Source: Mariniphaga sp963747515 (GTDB taxonomy: Bacteria > Bacteroidota > Bacteroidia > Bacteroidales > Prolixibacteraceae). From it: DNA of 64,000 nucleotides. Below, piece by piece: positions 17,822 through 26,107 of the stretch. The stretch covers positions 992,001 through 1,056,000 of the forward strand of contig CAVVFN010000008.1 in the NCBI GenBank assembly GCA_963747515.1. The letters run 5' to 3'. The notes under the pieces were generated by a model. The model did no database searches and was not told the DNA's origin. It worked only from the letters and a program-made list of their open reading frames with translations. A program made the translations under genes and the position numbers. The first letter of the stretch is position 1; the number at the start of each line of letters is the position of its first letter.

Positions 17822-18655
17822 TTATATCAATCCCGCAGCTTTTAAAAGTTGTTCCATTTCTTCCCGGACCTCTTTTGCCGTTTCACCTGCCTTTTCTGCA
17901 AAATCCTTTCCTTCGGAGGCATAGATAATGCCACGTGACGAATTAACCAGAAGGCCACACTTGCTGTTCATCCCGTTACGGGCTACTTCCTGCAGACTGC
18001 CTCCCTGTGCACCCACACCGGGAACCAAAAGAAAGTGGTCGGGAACAATTTTTCGGATTTCCTTCAGCTTTTCAGCTTTGGTGGCACCTGCAACATACAT
18101 CAAGTTCTCTATAGAACCCCAGTATTGGGAGCTTTTAAGCACCGTTTCGAAAAACAGATCGCCTGAATTCTCATTTTTTAAATATTGAAAATCAGCTGCA
18201 CCTTTATTTGAAGTCAGTGCAAGCAGAATTACCCACTTCCCGGGGTAATTGAGGAATGGTGTTACCGAATCCTCGCCCATATAAGGTGCTACGGTAACGG
18301 CATCAAAATCGAGTGTCTCAAAAAAAGCACGGGCATACAAACCGGAAGTATTCCCAATGTCGCCGCGCTTGGCATCGGCTATCAGAAAAATTTCAGGATA
18401 TTTTTTCCGCACATAGGCCACTGTTTTTTCAAGACTCTCCCATCCCATAGAGCCAATGCTTTCATAAAATGCCAGATTGGGTTTGTATGCAACGACATAC
18501 TCAGCCGTGGCGTCAATTATTTCCTTGTTGAAGGTAAATACAGGATCTAAAGCATCTGACAGATGTATGGGAATCTTTTTTATATCGGTATCCAGGCCAA
18601 CACACAGGAAGCTTCGCTTATTTTTAATTTGCTCGAAAAGAAAATTACTGTTCAT
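17822..18655 (-). CDS. pyrF: Orotidine 5'-phosphate decarboxylase
   Basis: The 277-residue enzyme makes UMP from OMP in pyrimidine synthesis. FLCVGLDTDIKKIP opens the barrel. The catalytic D-x-K-x-x-D set is in FLIADAKRGDIGNTS (Lys96). GPGVGAQGG-type phosphate binding is seen in LLVPGVGAQGGSLQEV near residue 214. It is the longer (group 2) type common in Bacteroidota. It follows prfA and purM on the same strand, though 272 bp separate it from prfA, so it may have its own promoter. Confidence 0.94.
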   Translation of the reverse strand: MNSNFLFEQIKNKRSFLCVGLDTDIKKIPIHLSDALDPVFTFNKEIIDATAEYVVAYKPNLAFYESIGSMGWESLEKTVAYVRKKYPEIFLIADAKRGDIGNTSGLYARAFFETLDFDAVTVAPYMGEDSVTPFLNYPGKWVILLALTSNKGAADFQYLKNENSGDLFFETVLKSSQYWGSIENLMYVAGATKAEKLKEIRKIVPDHFLLVPGVGAQGGSLQEVARNGMNSKCGLLVNSSRGIIYASEGKDFAEKAGETAKEVREEMEQLLKAAGLI

Positions 18656-18927
18656 AAATGTAGTTGTTTAATTAAAAGATTCAAATCTGTCGTGATAAAC
18701 ATTAACTGGTTTGAGACGTTCAGTATTTAAAATACATGGAATCGTATTTATTTTCAGTTTCCAGCTTTGGAAATTTACCCAGGCTTTCTTCACCGGGAGA
18801 CAGGACCAACATAATTCTTTCACATATAAATTTCATATCCATTTTTATTCATATAAAGGTTCGGATTCAGTTAAAACGAATAAAATTACGGAATAAGTTG
18901 ATTGATCTAAAATTGATAACCTGCACG

Positions 18928-20013
18928 TTAAATCTCCGCCTCTTTCAGTTTCTGTGCATTTTCTTCAATCATAAGCTGTTCAATGATTTCATCGATTTCG
19001 CCATTGATAATGGCTTGCAGGTTGTAAAGTGTAAGGTTAATACGGTGGTCGGTTACCCTACCCTGCGGCCAGTTGTAGGTGCGGATTTTAGCCGAACGGT
19101 CGCCGGTGGAAACCATAGTCTTCCGTTTTGAGGAAATTTCATCAATGTACTTCTGGTATTCCATGTTGTAAATTCGGGTACGCAGTTCGTTCATTGCTTT
19201 GGCCAGGTTTTTAATCTGCGATTTTTCATCCTGACAGGTAACTACGATACCGGTAGGAAGGTGCGTTAAGCGGATAGCTGAGTAGGTGGTATTCACCGAC
19301 TGACCTCCCGGACCAGAAGAACAGTAGGTATCTTTTTTGATATCTGACTCTTTCATCTCCACCTCAAATTCTTCAGCTTCGGGAAGAACAGCCACTGTGG
19401 CGGCCGAAGTATGCACCCGTCCCTGAGTTTCGGTCTGAGGCACCCGCTGCACACGATGCACACCCGATTCGTATTTCAGGAATCCATAAACACCTTCTCC
19501 GCTTACATTGGTCACTATTTCCTTATAGCCCCCTGCTGTTCCTTCGTTCACATTGGTAACCTCCATTCGCCAACCCTTTTTCTCGCAGAATTTGGAATAC
19601 ATGCGGAAAAGGTCACCCGCGAAGATGCTTGCCTCATCGCCACCGGTTCCTGCACGAATTTCGAGAATAGCATTTTTACCATCTTCCGGATCGGCCGGTA
19701 TAAGCAACATCTTAACCTGCTTTTCCTTCTCCGGTAACTTCTCTTCAGCCAGTTCCATCTCCTCGTGAGCCATTTCACGAAGTTCACTGTCGCTTTCTTC
19801 TGCCAGCATCTCCTTGCCCGATTTAATGGTTTCTACCAGGTTTTTGTATTCTTTAAAAGCAGTTAACAATTTTTCAAGGTTTTTATATTCCTGGTTCAGC
19901 TTTACATACCGTTTCATATTGGAAATTACTGCAGGGTCGGTTATCTGCTGCTGCACTTCCTCAAACCGGTGCCTTAATGAATCGTATTTTTCTAATAATG
20001 TGTACTCTGCCAT
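18928..20013 (-). CDS. prfA: Peptide chain release factor 1
   Basis: The 361-residue RF1 releases peptides at UAA and UAG codons. The peptidyl-hydrolysis GGQ loop is in YCSSGPGGQSVNTTYSAIR near residue 237. The stop-codon motif region RVPQTETQGRVHTSAATVAV has the RF1-type P-x-T rather than the SPF of RF2. The N-terminal coiled-coil domain is rich in Glu and Lys (residues 1-110). Length is typical. It follows purM after 85 bp on the same strand; purM-prfA-pyrF order is common in Bacteroidota. Confidence 0.97.
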   Translation of the reverse strand: MAEYTLLEKYDSLRHRFEEVQQQITDPAVISNMKRYVKLNQEYKNLEKLLTAFKEYKNLVETIKSGKEMLAEESDSELREMAHEEMELAEEKLPEKEKQVKMLLIPADPEDGKNAILEIRAGTGGDEASIFAGDLFRMYSKFCEKKGWRMEVTNVNEGTAGGYKEIVTNVSGEGVYGFLKYESGVHRVQRVPQTETQGRVHTSAATVAVLPEAEEFEVEMKESDIKKDTYCSSGPGGQSVNTTYSAIRLTHLPTGIVVTCQDEKSQIKNLAKAMNELRTRIYNMEYQKYIDEISSKRKTMVSTGDRSAKIRTYNWPQGRVTDHRINLTLYNLQAIINGEIDEIIEQLMIEENAQKLKEAEI

Positions 20014-20098
20014 TGTTTTTATTTCCTTTTACAATTAATCTTTCAGCTAAATTTCATCCTTTTCTTTTTCATAAAAAAGGATTTTTCCCTGATAAGGA

Positions 20099-21268
20099 TT
20101 AATAAATAAATTCTCCTTTTTCTGTTTTTATAGTAAGTTTCTTTCCTTCAAAAGGTTCAACTCTGCCGACAACCTGTGCATCGATACCAAAAGACTTTGA
20201 AACGGAAATAAATTCCCCGGCCAACTCAGGCCGGGTATATATTTCAAATCGGTGCCCCATATTGAACACCTTATACATCTCCTGCCAGTCTGTACCTGAT
20301 TGATCCTGGATGATGCGGAACAGGGTTGGTACAGGAAATAAATTATCCTTAACAACATGCACATTTTCAACAAAATGAAGCACCTTGGTTTGCGCACCTC
20401 CCGAGCAATGAATCATACCCGATATATCATTCCGGAAAAGGGCAAGCAGTTTTTTAATTACAGGAGCATACGTGCGTGTGGGTGAAAGCACCAGTTGACC
20501 CGCATTCACACCAAGCTCTTCTATTTCATCGGTAAGCCTGTATTTTCCTGAATAAATCAAACCAGAAGGAACTTCCGGATCAAAGCTTTCCGGGTATTTT
20601 TTTGCCAGGTAACCAGCAAATACATCGTGCCTTGCTGAGGTAAGACCATTGCTGCCCATTCCTCCGTTATAGCTGTTCTCATAGGTAGCCTGCCCTGAAG
20701 AGGAAAGGCCAACAATTACATTTCCGGCTGAAATGTTTCCTGCAGAAATAATATCCTTGCGTGGCATCCGGCAAACGACAGTAGAATCCACAATTATGGT
20801 CCGAACCAGGTCGCCCACATCAGCCGTTTCACCGCCGGTTGACCAGGCATCGATGCCTAATTTACGGAGGGCTTCCAGCAGTTCTTCCGTACCGTTAATT
20901 ATGGCTGCAATCACCTCTCCCGGAATCCGGTTTTTGTTCCTGCCAATGGTTGATGAAACGAGGATATTATCGGTAGCCCCCACACACAGCAAATCGTCGA
21001 TGTTCATAATCAGTGCGTCCTGCGCTATGCCTTTCCACACCGAAGGATCACCGGTTTCTTTCCAATATAAATAGGCCAGTGATGATTTGGTTCCGGCACC
21101 ATCGGCATGCATAATGTTGCACCAACTGGCATCACCTCCCAATACATCGGGTACGACTTTACAAAATGCTTTGGGAAATAATCCTTTTCCAATGTTTTTT
21201 ATAGCTTGATGCACATCATCTTTTGCAGCGGATACTCCACGGGCATTGTATCTTGATTCAGTAACCAT
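20099..21268 (-). CDS. purM: Phosphoribosylformylglycinamidine cyclo-ligase (AIR synthetase)
   Basis: The 389-residue PurM-fold enzyme closes the imidazole ring of AIR using ATP in purine synthesis. MHADGAGTKSSLAYLYW near residue 53 is the substrate and ATP-binding segment. IMNIDDLLCVGA near 85 is the conserved metal-binding Asp-Asp. WSTGGETADVGDLV near 143 and MIHCSGGAQTKVLHFV near 285 follow. It is somewhat longer than the E. coli protein (345) because of the Bacteroidota-type N-terminus and insertions. It is the first gene of a probable purM-prfA(-pyrF) operon with a -7 element just upstream. Confidence 0.94.
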   Translation of the reverse strand: MVTESRYNARGVSAAKDDVHQAIKNIGKGLFPKAFCKVVPDVLGGDASWCNIMHADGAGTKSSLAYLYWKETGDPSVWKGIAQDALIMNIDDLLCVGATDNILVSSTIGRNKNRIPGEVIAAIINGTEELLEALRKLGIDAWSTGGETADVGDLVRTIIVDSTVVCRMPRKDIISAGNISAGNVIVGLSSSGQATYENSYNGGMGSNGLTSARHDVFAGYLAKKYPESFDPEVPSGLIYSGKYRLTDEIEELGVNAGQLVLSPTRTYAPVIKKLLALFRNDISGMIHCSGGAQTKVLHFVENVHVVKDNLFPVPTLFRIIQDQSGTDWQEMYKVFNMGHRFEIYTRPELAGEFISVSKSFGIDAQVVGRVEPFEGKKLTIKTEKGEFIY

Positions 21269-21287
21269 TCAATTGGTATTAAGGCTA

Positions 21288-21295
21288 CAAAATTA
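21288..21295 (-). promoter_or_regulatory. Candidate -7 element TAATTTTG of purM
   Basis: Exact TAnnTTTG match on the minus strand ending 19 bases before the purM ATG. No clear -33 TTG is present. Confidence 0.45.
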
Positions 21296-21467
21296 ACATT
21301 TTAACGACATTTTACAGGATGTCAGTGTAAGTTTCTGAATGGATTTCATTTAATCGGGATAAATTTGGGAAGTATAATCCTGCACTACCCCCTCCTATTG
21401 AATAGCATTCTCCGGTTGAAAAGTTCCAAAAGGGGGAATATGGCCTGCGGTTTACTGCCGTTAATTT

Positions 21468-23126
21468 TCAGGCATATAAAAAGCGCTTAATTTTTTTTGT
21501 CGGTGTTTTTTCAAAAGGAGTGGGTTGTAAAACAATTGCCTGTAACCTTGAAAATTTATTCAATTCATCGTTTACCTTTTTATGTATCTCCTTTAAAACA
21601 TCATCTGTTTTTTCGTGGAAATACTGGTTAGCTTCAGCTTTCAGAATTTGATAATGCTGTTCTACTTCTTCCATATTCAAATGAACCATAGCCACCAGTT
21701 TTCCCTTTTTCTCTACCACCAGCGATTCAAGAACAAACCGCATTTTATTGATAACTGTTTCAATTTCTTCAGGATAAATGTTTTCCCCGCTGGCTCCAAC
21801 AATCATTGTTTTAATTCTGCCTTTTATGTATAGAAAATTATCTTTATCGAACCATCCCCTGTCGCCGGTTTTAAACCAGCCATCATCGGTAAAAACTTCC
21901 TTCGTGATATTGGGAGCCTTATAATATCCTTTCATAACATTCGGACCTTTGGCCTGAATTTCCCCTTCGCCGGTAGTAAGATCAGCATCTCCAAGCCTAA
22001 GTTGAACCCCTTCCAAAGCCAAACCTGTAGAACCAATCCGTACATTTTTCCCTACAGCACCTGCTAACAGCGGTGAAGTTTCAGTCAACCCATAACCAAT
22101 GGCATAAGGGAATCTCCCTTCATTTAAAAACCGTTCAACTGTGGAATCAAGTTTGGCTCCCCCAATTCCAAAAAAACGCAGGCTGCCACCAAAAGTCTGG
22201 TAAAGTTTCTTTCCTGCTATACGATGTAACAATTTTCGGGCAATCGATTTCGAATAAAGAAAACGCATAACCGGTGTCTTCTGAAACTTAGGATAAATTT
22301 TTGCCCTGAAGATCTTTTCAATGATCAGAGGCACTACCAGCATAATAGTAGGCTTTACCATTTCCAGAGCAGGAAGAAGAACTGATGCTACCGGAGGTTT
22401 CCGCAAGTAAAATACCGAAGCGCCATACCAGATTGGAAACAAAAAGCCAAGGGTGTTTTCGAAGGTATGTGAAAGCGGAAGTACCGAAAGAAAACGATCA
22501 GTTGGTGAAATATCCTGGAAGGTATAGCTTTTTTCGGCTGTCCATGCCAGATTTTTATGCGAAAGCATTACACCTTTAGAACTTCCTGTTGTACCTGAAG
22601 TATAAATAATTGTGGCCAAATCTTCCTCCTCAACATTTTCCGGCAGAGCTTCACCTTTCAAACCTTTAATTGCACTCTTTCCAGGTTCAATTGAAGTTGC
22701 AGGAATTTTATCCTCAACTACAGAAAAATTATCCAGTATAATAATTTGCCTCAGCTTGTCGAGGGAATTCTTGTTGAGGTTTTTATACATCAATTCTGAA
22801 ACAAAAAGAACTTCAGTCTCTGAATGTTCAATTATGGATTGGATTTCATTGGTATGAAAATCGGGAAGAATTGGCACCGCTGTGGCTCCAGTCCAGGATA
22901 TGGCAAAAAAAGCTACTCCCCAGTTTGGCATATTAGCGCTTAATATGGCAACTTTATCCCTTTTTTTTACATCCAGGATTTTAAGCAATGCAGCAACCCG
23001 TTTAACATCGTCGCCCATCTCCCTGTACGTATAAATATTTTCTCCGGCAAAAGCCAAAGAATTATTATCAGCAAACTTCTTTAATGAATCCTGCAAAAAT
23101 GCAGGTACGGTATACTTTTTTGTCAT
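21468..23126 (-). CDS. AMP-dependent acyl-CoA synthetase (long-chain fatty acid ligase type)
   Basis: The 552-residue ANL-superfamily enzyme activates a carboxylic acid as an acyl-adenylate and transfers it to CoA. The P-loop is TIIYTSGTTGSSKGVMLSHK near residue 172. IGYGLTETSPLLAG near 340 is the adenine motif. WFKTGDRGWFDKDNFLYIKG near 416 holds the ribose-binding Asp and hinge. The catalytic Lys is in FEKTPTKKIKRFLYA at the very end. Shortness and the YLRKP/FGGSLRFFGIGGAKLD segments point to a long-chain (FadD/FAA-like) ligase, but chain length cannot be fixed. It is expected in the cytoplasm or at the inner membrane and appears to be a single-gene unit. Confidence 0.88.
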   Translation of the reverse strand: MTKKYTVPAFLQDSLKKFADNNSLAFAGENIYTYREMGDDVKRVAALLKILDVKKRDKVAILSANMPNWGVAFFAISWTGATAVPILPDFHTNEIQSIIEHSETEVLFVSELMYKNLNKNSLDKLRQIIILDNFSVVEDKIPATSIEPGKSAIKGLKGEALPENVEEEDLATIIYTSGTTGSSKGVMLSHKNLAWTAEKSYTFQDISPTDRFLSVLPLSHTFENTLGFLFPIWYGASVFYLRKPPVASVLLPALEMVKPTIMLVVPLIIEKIFRAKIYPKFQKTPVMRFLYSKSIARKLLHRIAGKKLYQTFGGSLRFFGIGGAKLDSTVERFLNEGRFPYAIGYGLTETSPLLAGAVGKNVRIGSTGLALEGVQLRLGDADLTTGEGEIQAKGPNVMKGYYKAPNITKEVFTDDGWFKTGDRGWFDKDNFLYIKGRIKTMIVGASGENIYPEEIETVINKMRFVLESLVVEKKGKLVAMVHLNMEEVEQHYQILKAEANQYFHEKTDDVLKEIHKKVNDELNKFSRLQAIVLQPTPFEKTPTKKIKRFLYA

Positions 23127-23447
23127 ATCAAAATAATAAAATCTAAAACAAGTTGAATCATTCCATGTTTAAGTATGTAAAAGTAATAATAACAATGGTT
23201 TTCGGTTAATTTGTGCATTTATTTCAGTTATTTTTTACTTTTCGTCTTAAAAAAATGGCAAATATTAATTCATTTGATTCAATTCTTTTACAGAAATGAT
23301 ACCAAAAAGGGCAGAAAAGTAAAAACTACAAAAAAAAGATAGATACAAGAGGAATTAACTGAGGCAGAATCATGAATTAACCGTAACTCTGCAACTTCCA
23401 TGAGGAACCATTTTTTGTTGTAAATTTAAATCTGTAAATTAAAGTAT
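23127..23447. other. 321-bp divergent intergenic region
   Basis: AT-rich, with no ORF. It must hold the promoters of the acyl-CoA ligase (minus) and VOC gene (plus). TAAATTTA at 23421-23428 is a near match to the -7 element in front of the VOC gene. Nothing else is seen. Confidence 0.5.
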
Positions 23448-23837
23448 ATGCGAATCGAACATCTTGCCATCTGGACGTATAACCTTGAAAGGCTACGGGA
23501 TTTTTATATGCATTATTTTGATGCTTCATCAACAGAGATTTATTATAACCATTCCCGGGAATATCGTTCCTACTTTTTATTTTTTGATGGTGAATGCCGG
23601 CTCGAAATCATGGAAATGCCCAATATAGGCAAATCGAAAAACGACCTTTTAAAAAATTATACCGGATTAGCTCATTTTGCCCTCAGGGTGGATAGCAAAA
23701 GTGAAGTAAATCGGCTGACAGAAGCTATCCGAAACGACGGGTATAAATTGATTGGCGAACCACATACTACAGGTGATGGCTTTTATGAAAGTGTCGTTCT
23801 TGATCCTGATGGCAATAAAGTAGAAATTGTGGCTTAA
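23448..23837 (+). CDS. VOC-superfamily (glyoxalase/dioxygenase fold) protein
   Basis: The 129-residue protein contains one vicinal-oxygen-chelate module pair. MRIEHLAIWTYNLERLRDFY has the first metal-ligand His5; CRLEIMEMP supplies a Glu; TGLAHFALRVDSKSEVNRLT supplies the second His; DPDGNKVEIVA supplies the last Glu. The four-ligand set fits a glyoxalase I-type or lactoylglutathione lyase-like metalloenzyme. The exact reaction is not predictable. It is a lone gene before the IS66 insertion. Confidence 0.85.
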   Translation: MRIEHLAIWTYNLERLRDFYMHYFDASSTEIYYNHSREYRSYFLFFDGECRLEIMEMPNIGKSKNDLLKNYTGLAHFALRVDSKSEVNRLTEAIRNDGYKLIGEPHTTGDGFYESVVLDPDGNKVEIVA

Positions 23838-24169
23838 CCAATTCCTCAATAATTTCTTCCCCCTTTACTATAGGCTATTGATGGTTTTTCCCGCCATCAG
23901 CTTATTGATAATGTTCATTACAGCTTATACATCATAACCGGAAATTTATAACCAGATAACGGTGCATATCCGATTTGTTATTCTTCCATGTGTTGCTTCC
24001 GGCGGGAGTAATTATGCAGCGGCCCCTGACATATGAAAAGAAATTATCCGATTGGGTTACCAATTGTAAAACAGCAAGTTGATCTCAGCTTTGGCGCCCA
24101 CAAATCCGGTATATAATTCATATCCTCTTTTCATAAAAAATATAGCCAGCAGGTTGAATTTCCAGATTA
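23838..24169. other. Gene-free stretch between the VOC gene and the IS66-family element
   Basis: About 330 bp without a supportable gene. A short stem TGATGG/CCATCA (23879-23899) lies just after the VOC gene and may be its weak terminator. The stretch ends at the 8-bp target duplication of the IS66 element. Confidence 0.55.
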
Positions 24170-24177
24170 AAAAAAAT
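24170..24177 (+). repeat. Left target-site duplication of the IS66-family element (AAAAAAAT)
   Basis: AAAAAAAT, identical to 25875-25882. Eight base pairs is the duplication size known for IS66. Confidence 0.85.
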
Positions 24178-24191
24178 GTAACTACTCAGGT
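24178..24191 (+). repeat. Left terminal inverted repeat of the IS66-family element
   Basis: GTAACTACTCAGGT, a perfect inverse of 25861-25874. Confidence 0.9.
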
Positions 24192-24202
24192 CTAGTTATT
24201 GG

Positions 24203-25612
24203 TTAATATTTCTTGTTGGAAGAATACTCATTTTTACAGCTAGCAACATTAATGGCAAATCGGATTGATTCAGATGGATTTCCACCTTTTTTGATTATCG
24301 TATCAACAACAGATCGCAATATTGCAAATATTTCTGCCCCTCTTTCAGAACGAAAGCCCCCGGAAACTTTTTGCTTTACTTTTAGATTACGGATTGCATG
24401 TTCTGAAGCATTATTATCATATGGCACATCTGGATAAAACAGAAAGTTGAATATCTGGTTCTTTCGTTTCTTTAGCCTTTTTTTAAAAGGAAATATTTTA
24501 GAATACTTCTCTGGCAGTTCCTGATTTACTAACTGGTCAAATTTACTGAGCAAATCACTCCTTTCTTTAAATGGCAAATCATACTGTTCGGGAGTCATTC
24601 TTTTTTTCAGATTTATTGCACTTGACAATACTTCTTTCATCTCAGTTATCCATTTGATTTTATACAATTCCTGGAAAAAGTTTAATTCCCGTAGTAGATG
24701 TGCCAGGCACAGCTGGTGTCTTTTGGCCGGAGTCTTTAACTGTGCCGCCCATGAGTCGCTTACCAATGTCGCCTGTGGAAATCCGTCAGGAAAATTTCCC
24801 ATGATTGTTGCGAAGCCCCTGCTTGAAGAAATAGTGATATATGTTGCCAATAAGCTCTGCCAGGTCCACGCCCAGGATTTGTCTTTATTCACTTTAACGC
24901 CGGTTTCATCTCCACCGATTGTGATTGATTTTGAAATCTCTTCTTTTATACCTTCATATACTGGAAGTACCATATTGGCAGCTTTGTTTAGCATGTTATA
25001 TATAGTGCCCTCGCTTATGGAAATATTTGTTATGCTTTTTATAAGTTCTGACAAGCGATTATAGGGTACATACTGCCGGGAACTTAGATAAGCTGTTAGG
25101 GAAATCAAATTATTCCCGTATTGAACAGGAGCCGTTATACCGGCAGGATAATATCCTTCAGTAACGCACCCACAACTGCATGTCGATTGAAAAATCTGGT
25201 GTTCAACAATGCTGGCTTTAATTACTGGTATGTCTATTACTTGTCTTTTGCCAATAATTTGATATGCTTCTTCAGAATGAATCTTACCACATCGAGAGCA
25301 GGTTTTATAAGGCTTGTGTTCTATTACATTATCAGGATTAGGTGACATCAGTAGTGTTTCTCCTTTGTGTCCTGGTTGCCCACCTGGTTTTTTATTGCTC
25401 TTTTCACGAAGGCTTTGGTTCTTTTGCCGGAACATATCCTGAGATGGAGGAAGCGAACTGTTACCACTGTTTTTATGTGTTTTAAGCCAGTTAACTTCAG
25501 CCTGAAGCATCTTAACTTGTGCTGTCAAGGCATCAACCGTAATCAAAAGGTCATATACCATATCAACCAGTTGTTCTTTGTCCAGCTTTCTTAATTCCTC
25601 TTTTGAAACCAT
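24203..25612 (-). CDS. IS66-family transposase (TnpC)
   Basis: The 469-residue DDE transposase starts with a Leu/Lys-rich coiled coil (VDALTAQVKMLQAEVNWLK, about 27-45). KNSGNSSLPPSQD and KKPGGQPGHKGETLL are the IS66 N-terminal signatures. A CxxC zinc-binding pair is in KTCSRCGKIH, with a further STCSCGC. The catalytic acids lie in TIGGDETGVKV (near 233), TLVSDSWAAQ (near 285) and DNNASEHAIRNLKVKQKVSG (near 405). The frame is intact and fills the element. Stop codon to left repeat is 11 bp. Confidence 0.95.
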   Translation of the reverse strand: MVSKEELRKLDKEQLVDMVYDLLITVDALTAQVKMLQAEVNWLKTHKNSGNSSLPPSQDMFRQKNQSLREKSNKKPGGQPGHKGETLLMSPNPDNVIEHKPYKTCSRCGKIHSEEAYQIIGKRQVIDIPVIKASIVEHQIFQSTCSCGCVTEGYYPAGITAPVQYGNNLISLTAYLSSRQYVPYNRLSELIKSITNISISEGTIYNMLNKAANMVLPVYEGIKEEISKSITIGGDETGVKVNKDKSWAWTWQSLLATYITISSSRGFATIMGNFPDGFPQATLVSDSWAAQLKTPAKRHQLCLAHLLRELNFFQELYKIKWITEMKEVLSSAINLKKRMTPEQYDLPFKERSDLLSKFDQLVNQELPEKYSKIFPFKKRLKKRKNQIFNFLFYPDVPYDNNASEHAIRNLKVKQKVSGGFRSERGAEIFAILRSVVDTIIKKGGNPSESIRFAINVASCKNEYSSNKKY

Positions 25613-25860
25613 TACTTCTTTGCTTTATCCAAAGATCGGTATTGACAGCACCAATTGGCAAATATTTTAGCAGCTCATTATAAACATCAGAACCATTGGT
25701 TATCAACAACAGTTAACCCCATACTACGATTTTAAACTTGAACCTCTACGAGAATCGCCTAAATGAAATCAAAACTTGAAAATTACATTCAATTCAAGGA
25801 AATTGAGTTAATTAGAAAAAGCAATGATTCTTATTTTTGTTAATTTTGTTCTCAACAAGT

Positions 25861-25874
25861 ACCTGAGTAGTTAC
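25861..25874 (-). repeat. Right terminal inverted repeat of the IS66-family element
   Basis: ACCTGAGTAGTTAC, the inverse of 24178-24191. It lies about 250 bp upstream of the transposase start, so the element has a long 5' leader. Confidence 0.9.
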
Positions 25875-25882
25875 AAAAAAAT
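25875..25882 (+). repeat. Right target-site duplication of the IS66-family element (AAAAAAAT)
   Basis: AAAAAAAT, identical to 24170-24177. Confidence 0.85.
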
Positions 25883-26107
25883 AATATAATTTCGTAGCAA
25901 TGATTTGGTTTCATTTTTGTCAACAGACAGGAGAATATTTTTAACCTAATTCTATAAAATTCAATTTTATCTGGAAAGAGTGACATTTCTGACAACATAT
26001 TTTTTTCGTTTTTCCCCTTTTCCTGCAACGATGAAATTTATACATGAATTGCCACTTTTTCTTAAGCTATACCATTTCTGAATAAAATAATAAAAGAAAA
26101 ATAAAAA

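Larger units (their letters stand above)
24178..25874 (-). mobile_element. Complete IS66-family insertion sequence, single-gene (ISBst12-like) type
   Basis: The 1697-bp element has perfect 14-bp terminal inverted repeats (GTAACTACTCAGGT at 24178-24191, inverse at 25861-25874), the GTAA start expected for IS66, and identical 8-bp flanking duplications AAAAAAAT. It contains one intact transposase gene (tnpC type) and lacks tnpA/tnpB, as in the ISBst12 subgroup. Everything needed for movement seems present, and the intact duplication suggests recent insertion. Its right end is 233 bp before the GH36-like gene and may have displaced regulatory DNA. Confidence 0.93.

Noticed and set aside
23838..24169. 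Possible gene fragment on the minus strand (reading MKRGYELYTGFVGAKAEINL)
   Set aside because: The stretch is only about 30 codons long, has no start context and no family I recognise; it may be chance.
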